DNA from: Desulfobacterales bacterium HSG2 | GTDB taxonomy: Bacteria; Desulfobacterota; Desulfobacteria; Desulfobacterales; 4be13 | Assembly: GCA_030378035.1 (NCBI GenBank) | Contig: JAUCGI010000007.1 | Location: 1-64,000 of the forward strand | Direction of reading: 5' to 3' | DNA length: 64,000 bases | Shown: piece after piece, positions 9,194-18,491 of the stretch | Layout of the letters: each line of letters begins with the position of its first letter | How positions within the stretch are numbered: the stretch's first letter is position 1 | Notes under the pieces: generated by a model | The model's database searches: none | The model's input: only the letters and a program-made list of their open reading frames with translations | Told to the model about the DNA's origin: nothing | Program-made: the position numbers and the translations under genes

Positions 9194-12100
9194 ATGAAAA
9201 ATCTGAACCCATTGTCCATCATCATCATGCTGGTCATGTCATTTGTGCTGATGTCGGGGACCATTCCCGAGGCATCAGATACATTGCCGGCCGGAGTTCC
9301 GTCAGAGCGGCATTCCGAATCTGACATCTTTTCCATCCCCGCGCCCTCTGGAACGGTTAAGATGGCGCGCACAAAGATGGAAATATCCACCAAACCCCAT
9401 GAATACCGCTCAGAGGTATTCACCCTGGATCATTCCCAAAGCATTCACGGGTTTTCCATAACCGGTGAATTCAGCCTCGTAAAGCGGCTTTCGAGCAATG
9501 ATCCGAATGCCTTTGTCCGGGTCGTTCTGCTTGCGGATGACGATCAGGAATATCTGGTATATCAGAAATTATCAGAGGAATTATCCGATCATGAGGCCGC
9601 GACATCGAAGATGATAACGATTGAAGCGGTCTGTGAAGAGACCTGTGTAATGCCCCAGGCGGTCAAACCGCTTTCTTTAAGACTGGAAGCAAGACACGCG
9701 GCAATAACAGTCAGCAGCATCTCATCCATTGACGCGCCGGCCTCAGGCGACCCTGATGAGCTGAGGCGGCAGCAGAATGCAGCAAAAATTCGTAAAATAA
9801 ACGCGCAGAATCCGGGCTGGATTGCCGGAGAGACCTCTGTTTCAAATCTGAGGTATGCCGAAAAAAAACGGCTGGTGAATCTGACCGAACCGGATGATGA
9901 ATTCAACCTGCACGGGTTTGAATATTATCGGGGAGGCATATTTGAGATCCGGTCAAAAAATTCTTCTGCCGATTTCGGTCAGAATTTGCTGGTGGATCAT
10001 TTTGACTGGAGAGACAGACACGGAGAGGACTGGACCACGCGCGTGCGTGAAACCGAACGGAATGACGACGCCGACCGGAGCACCTTTCCGGGAGGCGACT
10101 ACGCGTTTGCGTCTGCCGCGGCTTTGGAAGCTGTCACAAACCTTTATTTCAATCAGCACCTGAACCCGGATTTATCCGAACAGGACCTCATTTCCTGCGG
10201 GAATGATGACGATGCTGACAGCGTATATGGCTCGGAAGGCACCGCGCTTCTGCTATTTGAATATCTGACAGAGCATCCGGTTGTTGACGAAGCCTGTTTT
10301 CCTTACACCGAAAACATGGATCAGACAGCCTCTTATCCGCGTTGCGCCAAGTGCGACAATCCGGCCCTGACCATCGGGATCAGCGGAAGCATACCTTTTT
10401 ATACACGGGAAGGCCACGGTTTTCCCAGGTCGGAATATGTTTTAAAACGGCTGATTATCGAAAAAGGACCGGTTGCCGCTTCCATCCGGTTATCAGAAGG
10501 GCGTCACGCAATGGCCCTTGTGGGCTTTAAAAAAGACCCGGCCGACGGACGAACCGTCTGGATATTCAAAAACAGTTGGGGAAAATGCTGGGGCGCGGCA
10601 GATGACCCGTCAACCCACTGGGGCGAGTGGGAAAATTCCCAAACTTTGCAGGGAAAAGAATGCAATAACGGCTATGCCCACATCAAACTGAACATCACCG
10701 ATTTTACGATGGACACCACCGCGGCGGTATCCCCGGTAACAAGCTCCGATCCTGAACATCAGATCGCATGTATCGACAAGGACGGCGACGGATACTGCAA
10801 CTGGGGCGTTTCAAAATACAAACCCCGAACCTGTCCCGATTTCTGCAAACCGGAAAAGGACTGTGATGATTCAGATCCGGATTCAGGCCCCTTTGACGAG
10901 AACTCTGACTGTGTTGTAACCGACGATACTCAGAGATCGGCATCCTCGATCCTCAGTATCCCGCAGCCGGAGAATCCTCATGCAAGTTTCACTGTCACCC
11001 CTGACAACGGCCCGATCCCTCTGACTGTGACATTGGACGCATCCGATTCCCGGGATACTGACGGTGTAATTACCTCTTACGAATGGTCGGTTGACGGAGT
11101 TTACATCGGATGCGGAAATCCCTTTACCTACACCTTTTCCACTGAAGGGCAGTTCCTTGTCACCCTCACCGTCACAAATGATCAGAATCTGATCGCGGTT
11201 GACAAAAAAATGGTGACAACGACGGATTCCGATCTTGACACCGACGGCGATGGAATAAAGGATTCCTATGATAACTGCGTATTCGACAAGAATCCGAATC
11301 AGTCCGATCAGGACAGCGACGGCGCTGGGGATGCATGCGACGAATGTCCCTCAGATGCGGACAAGACCCAGATCGGGCCATGCGGCTGCTGTACGCCGGA
11401 CACGGATACGGACAGAGACGGAACCCCGGACTGTCTTGACAATTGCCCCACAGATCCAGGCAAAACAGACCCCGGAATATATGGCTGCGGCGTATCTGAT
11501 AAGGATACAGACAAAGACGGAACTCCCGATTCCAAGGATATCTGCTTTCATGATCCGGGAAAAACAGACCCCGGAATATGCGGCTGTAATGTACCTGATA
11601 CTGACTCGGACGGCGACGGAATCCTGGATTGTTTTGACAGATGCCCTGAAGATCCGAACAAAACCGAACCCGGAGCCTGTGGTTGCGGCATTTCGGATAT
11701 CGACTCTGAGAATGATGGAACTCCGGACTGTTCTGATTTGTGCCCCGATGATCCGGATAAACTCAAACCCGGAAGATGTGGCTGCGGCATCCCGGATACC
11801 GATACCGACAACGACGGAACCCCGGACTGCCTGGACAACTGCCCCGATAACCCGGAAAAGACGAATCCCGGTGTATGTGGCTGCGATATTGTCGATTCGG
11901 ACACTGATCTCGACGGGACCCCGGACTGCATGGATAACTGCCCCTGTGATCCCGTAAAAGTGACCCCCGGAGTCTGCGGCTGCGGTGTCCCGGATACCGA
12001 TACCGACGGTGACGGGACTCCCGATTGCAAGGATGTTTGTCCGAATGATCCGGATAAGACAGACCCCGGGTTGTGCGGCTGCGATATCCCGGATACCGAT

Positions 12101-15100
12101 AACTGCGGCATACCTGCCGAAGATGATTGTCCCTCGGATCCGCACAAGACCACACCCGGGATATGCGGATGCGGCCTCGCTGATACGGATACGGACGGGG
12201 ACGGCTCGCCCGACTGCATTGACAAATGCCCCGAGGATCCCGATAAGTTCGAACCCGGAGGCTGCGGCTGCGATATGCCGGATACTGACGCGGACGCCGA
12301 CGGAATGCCGGATTGCTTGGACAAATGCCTGAATAATCCCAAAACCGAACCCGGGATATGCGGCTGCGATATCCCTGATACGGACAATGACTTGGACGGA
12401 ATACCGGACTGTGTGGATAAATGCCCCTTTGATTTCAACAAAGTCGAACCTGCGGTATGCGGCTGCAATATGCCGGATGCTGACACGGACGGCGACGGAA
12501 TGCCGGAGTGTCTGGACAAATGCCCGGGAAATCCGAAGGTCGAACCGGGAGTATGCGGTTGCGGTCTCCCCGATACAGACAGCGACGGCGACGGCGCCCC
12601 GGACTGCATCGACAGATGCCCCTATGATACGGATAAGATCGAACCCGGCGGCTGCGGCTGCGGCGTATCTGACAGGGACAGGGACGGCGACGGAATGCCG
12701 GACTGCCTCGACAAATGCCCGGAGAATCCGAACAAGGTCGAGCCGGGAGCATGCGGTTGCGACGCTTCTGATGCGGACGGTGACAGGGATGGCGACGGCG
12801 TTCCGGATTGCAGTGACAACTGTTCTGACGATCCGAACAAGACGGTGCCGGGAATATGCGGCTGCGGCGTCGTCGATACGGATAGGGACGGCGACGGGAC
12901 GCCCGACTGCAATGACGGATGTCCTGATGATCCCGCAAAGACGGTGCCCGGAACATGCGGTTGCGGCGTCGCGGATACGGATAGCGACGGGGACGGCGTT
13001 CCGGAATGCAATGAAAACTGTCCGGGCGATCCGAACAAGACAGAACCGGGAATATGCGGCTGCGGCGTTTCTGATACGGACAAAGACAGTGACGGGACGC
13101 CCGACTGCAATGACGGATGCCCTGATGATCCTGCAAAGACATCGGCCGGACCATGCGGCTGCGGCGAGTCAGGCAGTGACAGTGACGGAGACGGCGTTCC
13201 GGACTGCAATGACAACTGTCCGAGCGATCCGAACAAAACTGAGCCGGGAGCATGCGGGTGCGGTGTGTCTGATGCGGACAGGGACGGTGACGGGACGCCC
13301 GACTGCGATGACGGATGTCCTGATGATCCCGCAAAGACTGCGCCCGGAACATGCGGGTGCGGCGTGTCAGATGCGGACAGGGACGGGGACGGTGTTCCGG
13401 AATGCGGTGATAACTGTCCGGGCGATCCGAACAAGACAGAGCCGGGAATATGCGGGTGCGGCGTGTCTGATGCGGACAGGGACGGTGACGGAACGCCCGA
13501 CTGTAATGACGGATGTCCTGATGATCCTGCAAAGACATCGGCCGGACCATGCGGCTGCGGTGAGTCAGGCAGTGACAGGGACGGCGACGGCGTTCCGGAC
13601 TGCAATGACAACTGTCCGAGCGATCCGAACAAGACAGCACCGGGAAAGTGCGGATGCGGCGTGTCTGATGCGGACAGGGACGGTGACGGGACGCCCGACT
13701 GTAATGACGGATGTCCGGATGATCCCGCAAAGACATCGGCCGGACCATGCGGCTGCGGCGAGTCAGGCAGTGACAGTGACGGCGACGGCGTTCCGGACTG
13801 CAATGACAACTGTCCGAGCGATCCGAACAAAACTGAGCCGGGAGCATGCGGATGCGGTGTGTCTGCTGCGGACAGGGACGGTGACGGGACGCCCGACTGT
13901 AATGACGGATGTCCTGATGATCCTGCAAAGACTGCACCCGGAACATGCGGTTGCGGCGTCGCGGATACGGACAGGGACGGCGACGGCATTCCGGAATGCG
14001 GTGATAACTGTCCGGGCGATCCGAACAAGACAGAGCCGGGAATATGCGGGTGCGGCGTGTCTGATGCGGACAGGGACGGTGACGGGACGCCCGACTGTAA
14101 TGACGGATGTCCTGATGATCCTGCAAAGACGACACCCGGAACTTGCGGTTGCGGCGTCGCGGATACGGACAGGGACGGTGACGGCGTTCCGGAATGCGGT
14201 GATAACTGTCCGGGCGATCCGAACAAGACAGAGCCGGGAATATGCGGCTGCGGCAAATCTGATATTGACAGGGACGGTGACGGGACGCCCGACTGTAATG
14301 ACGGATGTCCTGATGATCCTGCAAAGACGGTGCCCGGAACATGCGGTTGCGGCGTCGCGGATACGAACAGGGACGGGGACGGCGTTCCGGACTGCAATGA
14401 CAATTGTCCGAGCGATTCAAACAAGACGGTGCCGGGGCAGTGTGGCTGCGGTGTTTCTGATGCGGACAGGGATGGTGACGGGACGCCTGACTGCATTGAC
14501 CAATGCCCCGATGATCCCGCAAAAACAAGTCCCGGGACATGCGGCTGCGGCGAGGCAGGCGAAGACAGTGATGGAGACGGCATAGCGGATTGCAATGATA
14601 ACTGTCCGAGTGATCCGAACAAAACGGTAGCGGGACAGTGTGGTTGCGGCGTTTCTGATGTTGACAGCGACGGAGACGGCGTTCCCAACTGCGTCGACAA
14701 CTGTCCGAACCATCCGGGCAAGACCGACCCGGGGACATGCGGTTGCGGCGTCACGGATATAGACACGGACGGGGACGGAACTCCGGACTGCATTGACAAC
14801 TGCGACAGCGACCCCACCAAGACTGCTCCGGGGATATGCGGATGCGATTGCGGCGCGCCTGTCGCGGATGCGTGTCCGGCGGATACCGGCAAAACAGCCC
14901 CGGGGATATGCGGCTGCGGCATTCCTGATACTGACGCGGACGGTGACGGGACTCCCGACTGCATCGATAATTGCCCTTATGATCCGAGAAAGATTCAGCC
15001 GGGCGAATGCGGTTGCGAAATGTCTGATCTTGACAGGGACGGGGACGGAACTCCGGACTGTGCGGATAAGTGTCCAGATAATCCCACAAAGACCGATCCA

Positions 15101-16531
15101 GGAATATGCGGCTGTGATATTGCGGATACCGACTCTGACGGAGACGGATCGGCTGACTGTGTTGATATATGCCCCAACAATCCCGCCAGAGCCAATCCCG
15201 GAATATGCGGATGTGAGTGCGGCGATGATATATGTCCGGACGATCCTGTCAAGGTCGCGCCGGGGATATGCGGCTGCGGTTCGGAGGATACCGATTCGGA
15301 TAGTGACGGGGTGCCTGACTGTGTTGACAACTGCCCTTATGATTCCAAAAAGATTCAACCCGGGGGATGCGGCTGCGGGACACCTGACATGGACACCGAC
15401 GGCGACGGTATTCCGGACTGTCTGGATAAGTGTCCGAATAATCCGATCAAGGCGGAACCCGGAATATGCGGTTGCAATGTTGCGGATATTGACACGGACG
15501 GGGACGGAACCCCGGACTGTATCGACAACTGCCCCGACAATCCTGACAAAACAGATCCGGGAGTATGCGGCTGCGATTGCGGCGCTCCTGTCACGGACGC
15601 CTGCCCGGCGGATCCGTATAAGATCATTCCCGGGATATGCGGGTGCGGCGTCGCGGATACGGACAGTGACGGCGACGGTTCACCCGATTGTGTGGACAAA
15701 TGCCCGAATGATCCCTCAGATGCCGGGATGTGCGGTTGCGACGATCCGGAAAAAGACAATGACGGTGACGGAACCCCGGATTGTCTGGATAATTGTCCGA
15801 ATGATCCGGCTAAGACTGAACTGGGGATATGCGGCTGCGGCGTATCCGATGTTGACAGTGACAGTGACGGCACGCCCGACTGCATGGACAGGTGTCCGAG
15901 CGACCCTGCCAAAACCGACCCCGGTGAATGCGGCTGCGGCATGTCTGACGCGAATACCGACGGAGACGGGTCACCCGACTGTACGGATAACTGTCCCGAC
16001 GACCCCACAAAATTCGACCCCGGAAAATGCGGCTGCGGCGTATCTGAGACAGACAGCGACGGCGACCGCATACCCGACTGTGTGGATGACTGTCCGGACG
16101 ATCCTGAAAAGAGCGATCCCGGAGAGTGCGGCTGCGGCGATTCCGAGGCGGACAGCGACAGAGACGGAACCCCGGACTGTGTGGATGAATGTCCCGTCGA
16201 TCCAGCCAAAACCGAGCCCGGAGAATGCGGCTGCGGTGCCGCTGATGTGGATGGGGACGGGACCCCGGACTGTATCGATGGCTGTCCCCGCGATTCCACC
16301 AAAACCAGACCGGGAGAATGCGGCTGCGGCGTATCTGACATCGACAGTGACAATGACGGCGAAGCCGATTGCATTGACATGGCTCTGAGCGATTCAAAAA
16401 AGATTGATCTTGAATCAGCAGATTCTGTTACGAGTGATAATCCTGGTGAATCCGGCAATGACGGAGATGGAGGAGATGGAGGAGACAGCTCAGGCTCCTG
16501 TTTTATCTCTGTCGCGGCTGAGGGGTTTTAG
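9194..16531 (+). CDS. giant secreted protein: papain-like pseudopeptidase, PKD, ~52 TSP3-type repeats
   Basis: A 2,445-residue exported protein. The start is the ATG at 9194 with AAGGA seven bases upstream; upstream in-frame codons lie in a miniature element. After the signal peptide is a C1 papain-like domain (about 275-490), then a DxDGDGY...DCDDSDP metal-binding motif of MopE type (about 525-575), a PKD domain (about 595-680), and about 52 repeats, mostly 33 residues, of pattern DxDxDGDGTPDCxDxCPxDPxKTxPGxCGCG. These resemble thrombospondin type 3 calcium-binding repeats with two extra Cys pairs. The papain site looks dead: Cys is D302 and the oxyanion Gln is Ser, although H438 and N460 remain. 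The C-terminus, CFISVAAEGF, resembles the beginning of a CFI-box sorting region cut short. A surface adhesin or matrix protein is likely. Confidence 0.85.
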   Translation: MKNLNPLSIIIMLVMSFVLMSGTIPEASDTLPAGVPSERHSESDIFSIPAPSGTVKMARTKMEISTKPHEYRSEVFTLDHSQSIHGFSITGEFSLVKRLSSNDPNAFVRVVLLADDDQEYLVYQKLSEELSDHEAATSKMITIEAVCEETCVMPQAVKPLSLRLEARHAAITVSSISSIDAPASGDPDELRRQQNAAKIRKINAQNPGWIAGETSVSNLRYAEKKRLVNLTEPDDEFNLHGFEYYRGGIFEIRSKNSSADFGQNLLVDHFDWRDRHGEDWTTRVRETERNDDADRSTFPGGDYAFASAAALEAVTNLYFNQHLNPDLSEQDLISCGNDDDADSVYGSEGTALLLFEYLTEHPVVDEACFPYTENMDQTASYPRCAKCDNPALTIGISGSIPFYTREGHGFPRSEYVLKRLIIEKGPVAASIRLSEGRHAMALVGFKKDPADGRTVWIFKNSWGKCWGAADDPSTHWGEWENSQTLQGKECNNGYAHIKLNITDFTMDTTAAVSPVTSSDPEHQIACIDKDGDGYCNWGVSKYKPRTCPDFCKPEKDCDDSDPDSGPFDENSDCVVTDDTQRSASSILSIPQPENPHASFTVTPDNGPIPLTVTLDASDSRDTDGVITSYEWSVDGVYIGCGNPFTYTFSTEGQFLVTLTVTNDQNLIAVDKKMVTTTDSDLDTDGDGIKDSYDNCVFDKNPNQSDQDSDGAGDACDECPSDADKTQIGPCGCCTPDTDTDRDGTPDCLDNCPTDPGKTDPGIYGCGVSDKDTDKDGTPDSKDICFHDPGKTDPGICGCNVPDTDSDGDGILDCFDRCPEDPNKTEPGACGCGISDIDSENDGTPDCSDLCPDDPDKLKPGRCGCGIPDTDTDNDGTPDCLDNCPDNPEKTNPGVCGCDIVDSDTDLDGTPDCMDNCPCDPVKVTPGVCGCGVPDTDTDGDGTPDCKDVCPNDPDKTDPGLCGCDIPDTDNCGIPAEDDCPSDPHKTTPGICGCGLADTDTDGDGSPDCIDKCPEDPDKFEPGGCGCDMPDTDADADGMPDCLDKCLNNPKTEPGICGCDIPDTDNDLDGIPDCVDKCPFDFNKVEPAVCGCNMPDADTDGDGMPECLDKCPGNPKVEPGVCGCGLPDTDSDGDGAPDCIDRCPYDTDKIEPGGCGCGVSDRDRDGDGMPDCLDKCPENPNKVEPGACGCDASDADGDRDGDGVPDCSDNCSDDPNKTVPGICGCGVVDTDRDGDGTPDCNDGCPDDPAKTVPGTCGCGVADTDSDGDGVPECNENCPGDPNKTEPGICGCGVSDTDKDSDGTPDCNDGCPDDPAKTSAGPCGCGESGSDSDGDGVPDCNDNCPSDPNKTEPGACGCGVSDADRDGDGTPDCDDGCPDDPAKTAPGTCGCGVSDADRDGDGVPECGDNCPGDPNKTEPGICGCGVSDADRDGDGTPDCNDGCPDDPAKTSAGPCGCGESGSDRDGDGVPDCNDNCPSDPNKTAPGKCGCGVSDADRDGDGTPDCNDGCPDDPAKTSAGPCGCGESGSDSDGDGVPDCNDNCPSDPNKTEPGACGCGVSAADRDGDGTPDCNDGCPDDPAKTAPGTCGCGVADTDRDGDGIPECGDNCPGDPNKTEPGICGCGVSDADRDGDGTPDCNDGCPDDPAKTTPGTCGCGVADTDRDGDGVPECGDNCPGDPNKTEPGICGCGKSDIDRDGDGTPDCNDGCPDDPAKTVPGTCGCGVADTNRDGDGVPDCNDNCPSDSNKTVPGQCGCGVSDADRDGDGTPDCIDQCPDDPAKTSPGTCGCGEAGEDSDGDGIADCNDNCPSDPNKTVAGQCGCGVSDVDSDGDGVPNCVDNCPNHPGKTDPGTCGCGVTDIDTDGDGTPDCIDNCDSDPTKTAPGICGCDCGAPVADACPADTGKTAPGICGCGIPDTDADGDGTPDCIDNCPYDPRKIQPGECGCEMSDLDRDGDGTPDCADKCPDNPTKTDPGICGCDIADTDSDGDGSADCVDICPNNPARANPGICGCECGDDICPDDPVKVAPGICGCGSEDTDSDSDGVPDCVDNCPYDSKKIQPGGCGCGTPDMDTDGDGIPDCLDKCPNNPIKAEPGICGCNVADIDTDGDGTPDCIDNCPDNPDKTDPGVCGCDCGAPVTDACPADPYKIIPGICGCGVADTDSDGDGSPDCVDKCPNDPSDAGMCGCDDPEKDNDGDGTPDCLDNCPNDPAKTELGICGCGVSDVDSDSDGTPDCMDRCPSDPAKTDPGECGCGMSDANTDGDGSPDCTDNCPDDPTKFDPGKCGCGVSETDSDGDRIPDCVDDCPDDPEKSDPGECGCGDSEADSDRDGTPDCVDECPVDPAKTEPGECGCGAADVDGDGTPDCIDGCPRDSTKTRPGECGCGVSDIDSDNDGEADCIDMALSDSKKIDLESADSVTSDNPGESGNDGDGGDGGDSSGSCFISVAAEGF
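11226..16410 (+). repeat. 99-bp coding repeat array with 198-bp higher-order period
   Basis: This is the DNA of the TSP3-type repeats. Units are mostly 99 bp. In the middle (about 12.8-14.6 kb) they alternate between a DGTPDCNDGCPDDPAKT type and a DGVPxCxDNCPxDPNKT type, giving a 198-bp period with several almost identical pairs. That is the mark of recent unequal crossing-over or gene conversion. Outer units are more diverged, and three or four near 14.85, 15.2 and 15.6 kb are shortened. Confidence 0.9.
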
Positions 16532-16543
16532 GGCCGGGGATTT

Positions 16544-16618
16544 ATACAGGGATTTCACATAAGAAGGGATTGCGGCCGAGAGTCCCGGAAAATCCTTTCT
16601 TATGTGGAATCCTTGTAG
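16544..16618. mobile_element. miniature palindromic element family C, copy 1
   Basis: The ends are TACAGGGATTTCACATAAG and a near inverted copy ending CTTGTAG, with an internal GGATTGCGGCCGAGAGTCCC. It is shorter than the copies at 16754 and 17148 and begins 12 bp after the stop codon of the giant protein. Confidence 0.75.
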
Positions 16619-16639
16619 TTATCTCGGCTACCAATCATA

Positions 16640-16745
16640 AATACCTGGCCATAAGTTTTTTGGCATTTTATATCTCACACAAAGGCACAAAGACACAAAG
16701 AAAGGCACAAAGGTGAAAACAAAAGAATTTATGGACAGGTACTTA
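16640..16745. mobile_element. miniature element family B, copy 1
   Basis: The ends are TACCTGGCCATAAGTT and AATTTATGGACAGGTA, an almost perfect inverted pair. The core is a TTTTATATCTCACACAAAGG segment and repeated GGCACAAAG. The core is shared with family A, but the ends are different. Other copies lie at 21743, 59883 and, eroded, at 16874, 22026 and about 52020. Confidence 0.8.
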
Positions 16746-16753
16746 CGACACAA

Positions 16754-16848
16754 CTACAGGGATTCCGCATAAGAAAGGATTGCGGCCGAGAGTCCCGGAA
16801 AATCCTTTTCTTATGCGGAATCCCTCTAATTATGTGAAATCCCTGTAG
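16754..16848. mobile_element. miniature palindromic element family C, copy 2
   Basis: CTACAGGGATTCCGCATAAG begins the element and its inverted partner ends CCCTGTAG. It contains GGATTGCGGCCGAGAGTCCC and, towards the right end, two tandem forms of the inverted arm (TTATGCGGAATCCC and TTATGTGAAATCCC). Confidence 0.8.
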
Positions 16849-16973
16849 TTAATCAGACCGAAGTGGGTGGGCGTTTTGGCATTTTATATCTCACACAAAG
16901 GCACAAAGGCACAAAGAAAGGCACAAAGGTGAAAACAAAAGAATTTATGGCCAGGTACTTACGACACAACTAC

Positions 16974-17146
16974 TGCCTGACCAAATAAGTTTTGACGGGT
17001 GATTTTACATATCCGGCCGGCCGCTGTTCCGTGTCGCTGAGCGGGTTCTCATTTTTCAGCACCGGAAATGAGAAATGCGCGGGCGGAAACGGGCGCGGCT
17101 GATTCCGACCGCATGGGCTACCCGTCAAAACTTATTTGGTCAGGTA
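16974..17146. mobile_element. miniature element family D with long perfect terminal inverted repeats
   Basis: About 170 bp. The inner 25 bases of each end, CCTGACCAAATAAGTTTTG onward, are perfectly inverted. The interior is GC-rich and does not code. The paralogous position at 16751-16760 lacks the insert, giving an unoccupied reference site. The flanks are consistent with a short TAC target duplication. Confidence 0.85.
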
Positions 17147-17147
17147 T

Positions 17148-17241
17148 TACAGGGATTCCGCATAAGAAAGGATTGCGGCCGAGAGTCCCGGAAAATCCTT
17201 TTCTTATGCGGAATCCCTCTAATTATGTGAAATCCCTGTAG
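17148..17241. mobile_element. miniature palindromic element family C, copy 3
   Basis: Almost identical to copy 2 because it lies in the second copy of the 217-bp duplication. It ends 25 bp before the start codon of the histidine kinase, so it forms part of the 5' region. Confidence 0.8.
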
Positions 17242-17265
17242 TTAATCAGACCGAAGGGGGTGGGC

Positions 17266-18447
17266 GTGACAGAGAACAACGCCAATAAAAAACTGAAGAC
17301 GGCAGAGCAACAGATGATCCTTGAGAAGATGTCTTATGATGTTCTTTTTCAGCAGAGCAATCTGGGAATCGTGGTTCTGAATCCGAATTTTACCATTGTT
17401 GATGCAAACAAGACCTATCTGAAGGCAGTAAAAAAATCGAAAGCAGAGGCGGTGGGAAAACCCTGCCATGAGATTGTCTGGGGATATGCTGTGCCTTGTC
17501 TGCTTTCGCAGGTGGGATTTGAATGTCCTCTGGTGCAGACTCTGAGAACCGGCGAATCTGCTCATGTCATCCACGAGTATCATGTTTCGGAAGATCAGGC
17601 GCGTTATTTCAATATCGCCACCTATCCCATAAGGGACCGGAATGACAAAATTGTACGGGTCATCGAGTTATGGAGGGATATCACGAAAGAGTTTTCATCC
17701 CGATGTGAGGCACGGGTCAGGCGAATAGAAACGGATATGAAAAAACTGATCCAGGAAGATCGGATGATTTCCCTGGGCAAGCTGGCGGCCAGTTGCGTTC
17801 ACGAGATTAATAATCCGATTCAGGGACTGCTGACCTTCAGCCATCTCATACAGATGATTCTGGAAGAGGGGGTGCCGACAAAAGAGAATATGGAGAATCT
17901 TAAAAAATATGTCTCCCTCATGTCCGGGGAACTGGAGCGGTGCGGGAATATTGTTTCCGGTCTCCTTTCCTTTTCCCGGGAATCCCCTGTTGAATACACC
18001 TATATGGATATTAACGAAGTTCTTAATGCGGTAATTTCACTGACGCATCATAAAATGGAGCTTGCGGATATCCGGCCGGATAAGAGACTCTCCCCGGAAC
18101 CTCTGATGATCATGGGAGATGCCAACCAGTTGCAGCAATGCTTCCTCAATCTGATTTTTAACGCTGTTGAAGCCATGCCCATGGGAGGCGAACTCAGCAT
18201 CATTTCGGAACGGGACAGCGTCTCAGAGAATTCCCGGATAGAAATATGGGATACGGGATGCGGCATCCGTGACGAAGATATCAGTCACATCTTTGATCCT
18301 TTCTTTACCACCAAGGAAGAGGGGGAAGGCACGGGGCTCGGGCTATCCATTGTCTATGGCATGGTGAAAAATCATAAGGGAGATATTAAGGTTAAAAGCC
18401 GGGTGGGAAAGGGGACTTCTTTTACTCTGACGTTTCCAAGTCTGTAA
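17266..18447 (+). CDS. PAS-domain sensor histidine kinase
   Basis: A 393-residue soluble kinase with no membrane segment. A PAS domain covers about residues 20-140 and contains Cys residues (HEIVWGYAVPC, FECPL) that could sense redox state or bind a cofactor. HisKA has the phospho-acceptor His in CVHEINNP (about 180-210). The HATPase domain has the N box NLIFNAVEAM, G1 DTGCGI, F box FDPFFTT and G2 GTGLGLS. The GTG at 17266 follows AGGGGGTG; another GTG at 17260 is possible. A sigma-54 response regulator starts 44 bp downstream, so the two form a two-component pair. The start codon sits exactly at the end of a duplicated leader. Confidence 0.92.
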   Translation: MTENNANKKLKTAEQQMILEKMSYDVLFQQSNLGIVVLNPNFTIVDANKTYLKAVKKSKAEAVGKPCHEIVWGYAVPCLLSQVGFECPLVQTLRTGESAHVIHEYHVSEDQARYFNIATYPIRDRNDKIVRVIELWRDITKEFSSRCEARVRRIETDMKKLIQEDRMISLGKLAASCVHEINNPIQGLLTFSHLIQMILEEGVPTKENMENLKKYVSLMSGELERCGNIVSGLLSFSRESPVEYTYMDINEVLNAVISLTHHKMELADIRPDKRLSPEPLMIMGDANQLQQCFLNLIFNAVEAMPMGGELSIISERDSVSENSRIEIWDTGCGIRDEDISHIFDPFFTTKEEGEGTGLGLSIVYGMVKNHKGDIKVKSRVGKGTSFTLTFPSL

Positions 18448-18491
18448 TTTCCGATGACCACCAATTACGAATTTCCAAACGGAGGAAGAGC

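Larger units (their letters stand above)
16657..17265. repeat. 217-bp tandem duplication ending at the kinase start codon
   Basis: Bases 16657-16873 and 16874-17265 are two copies of one segment: family B core, GACACAACTAC, a family C element, then TTAATCAGACCGAAG and GTGGGCG. The second copy contains the family D element as an insert of about 175 bp and continues directly into the histidine kinase gene. So the kinase leader exists twice, and only the second is attached to the gene. Confidence 0.85.

Noticed and set aside
11268-16458. Long open frames on both strands in alternative frames across the TSP3 repeat region, including two minus-strand frames over 760 codons
   Set aside because: They mirror the 99-bp in-frame repeat of the real gene; their products are repetitive Ser/Pro or Arg-rich sequences with no start signals, as expected of shadow frames.
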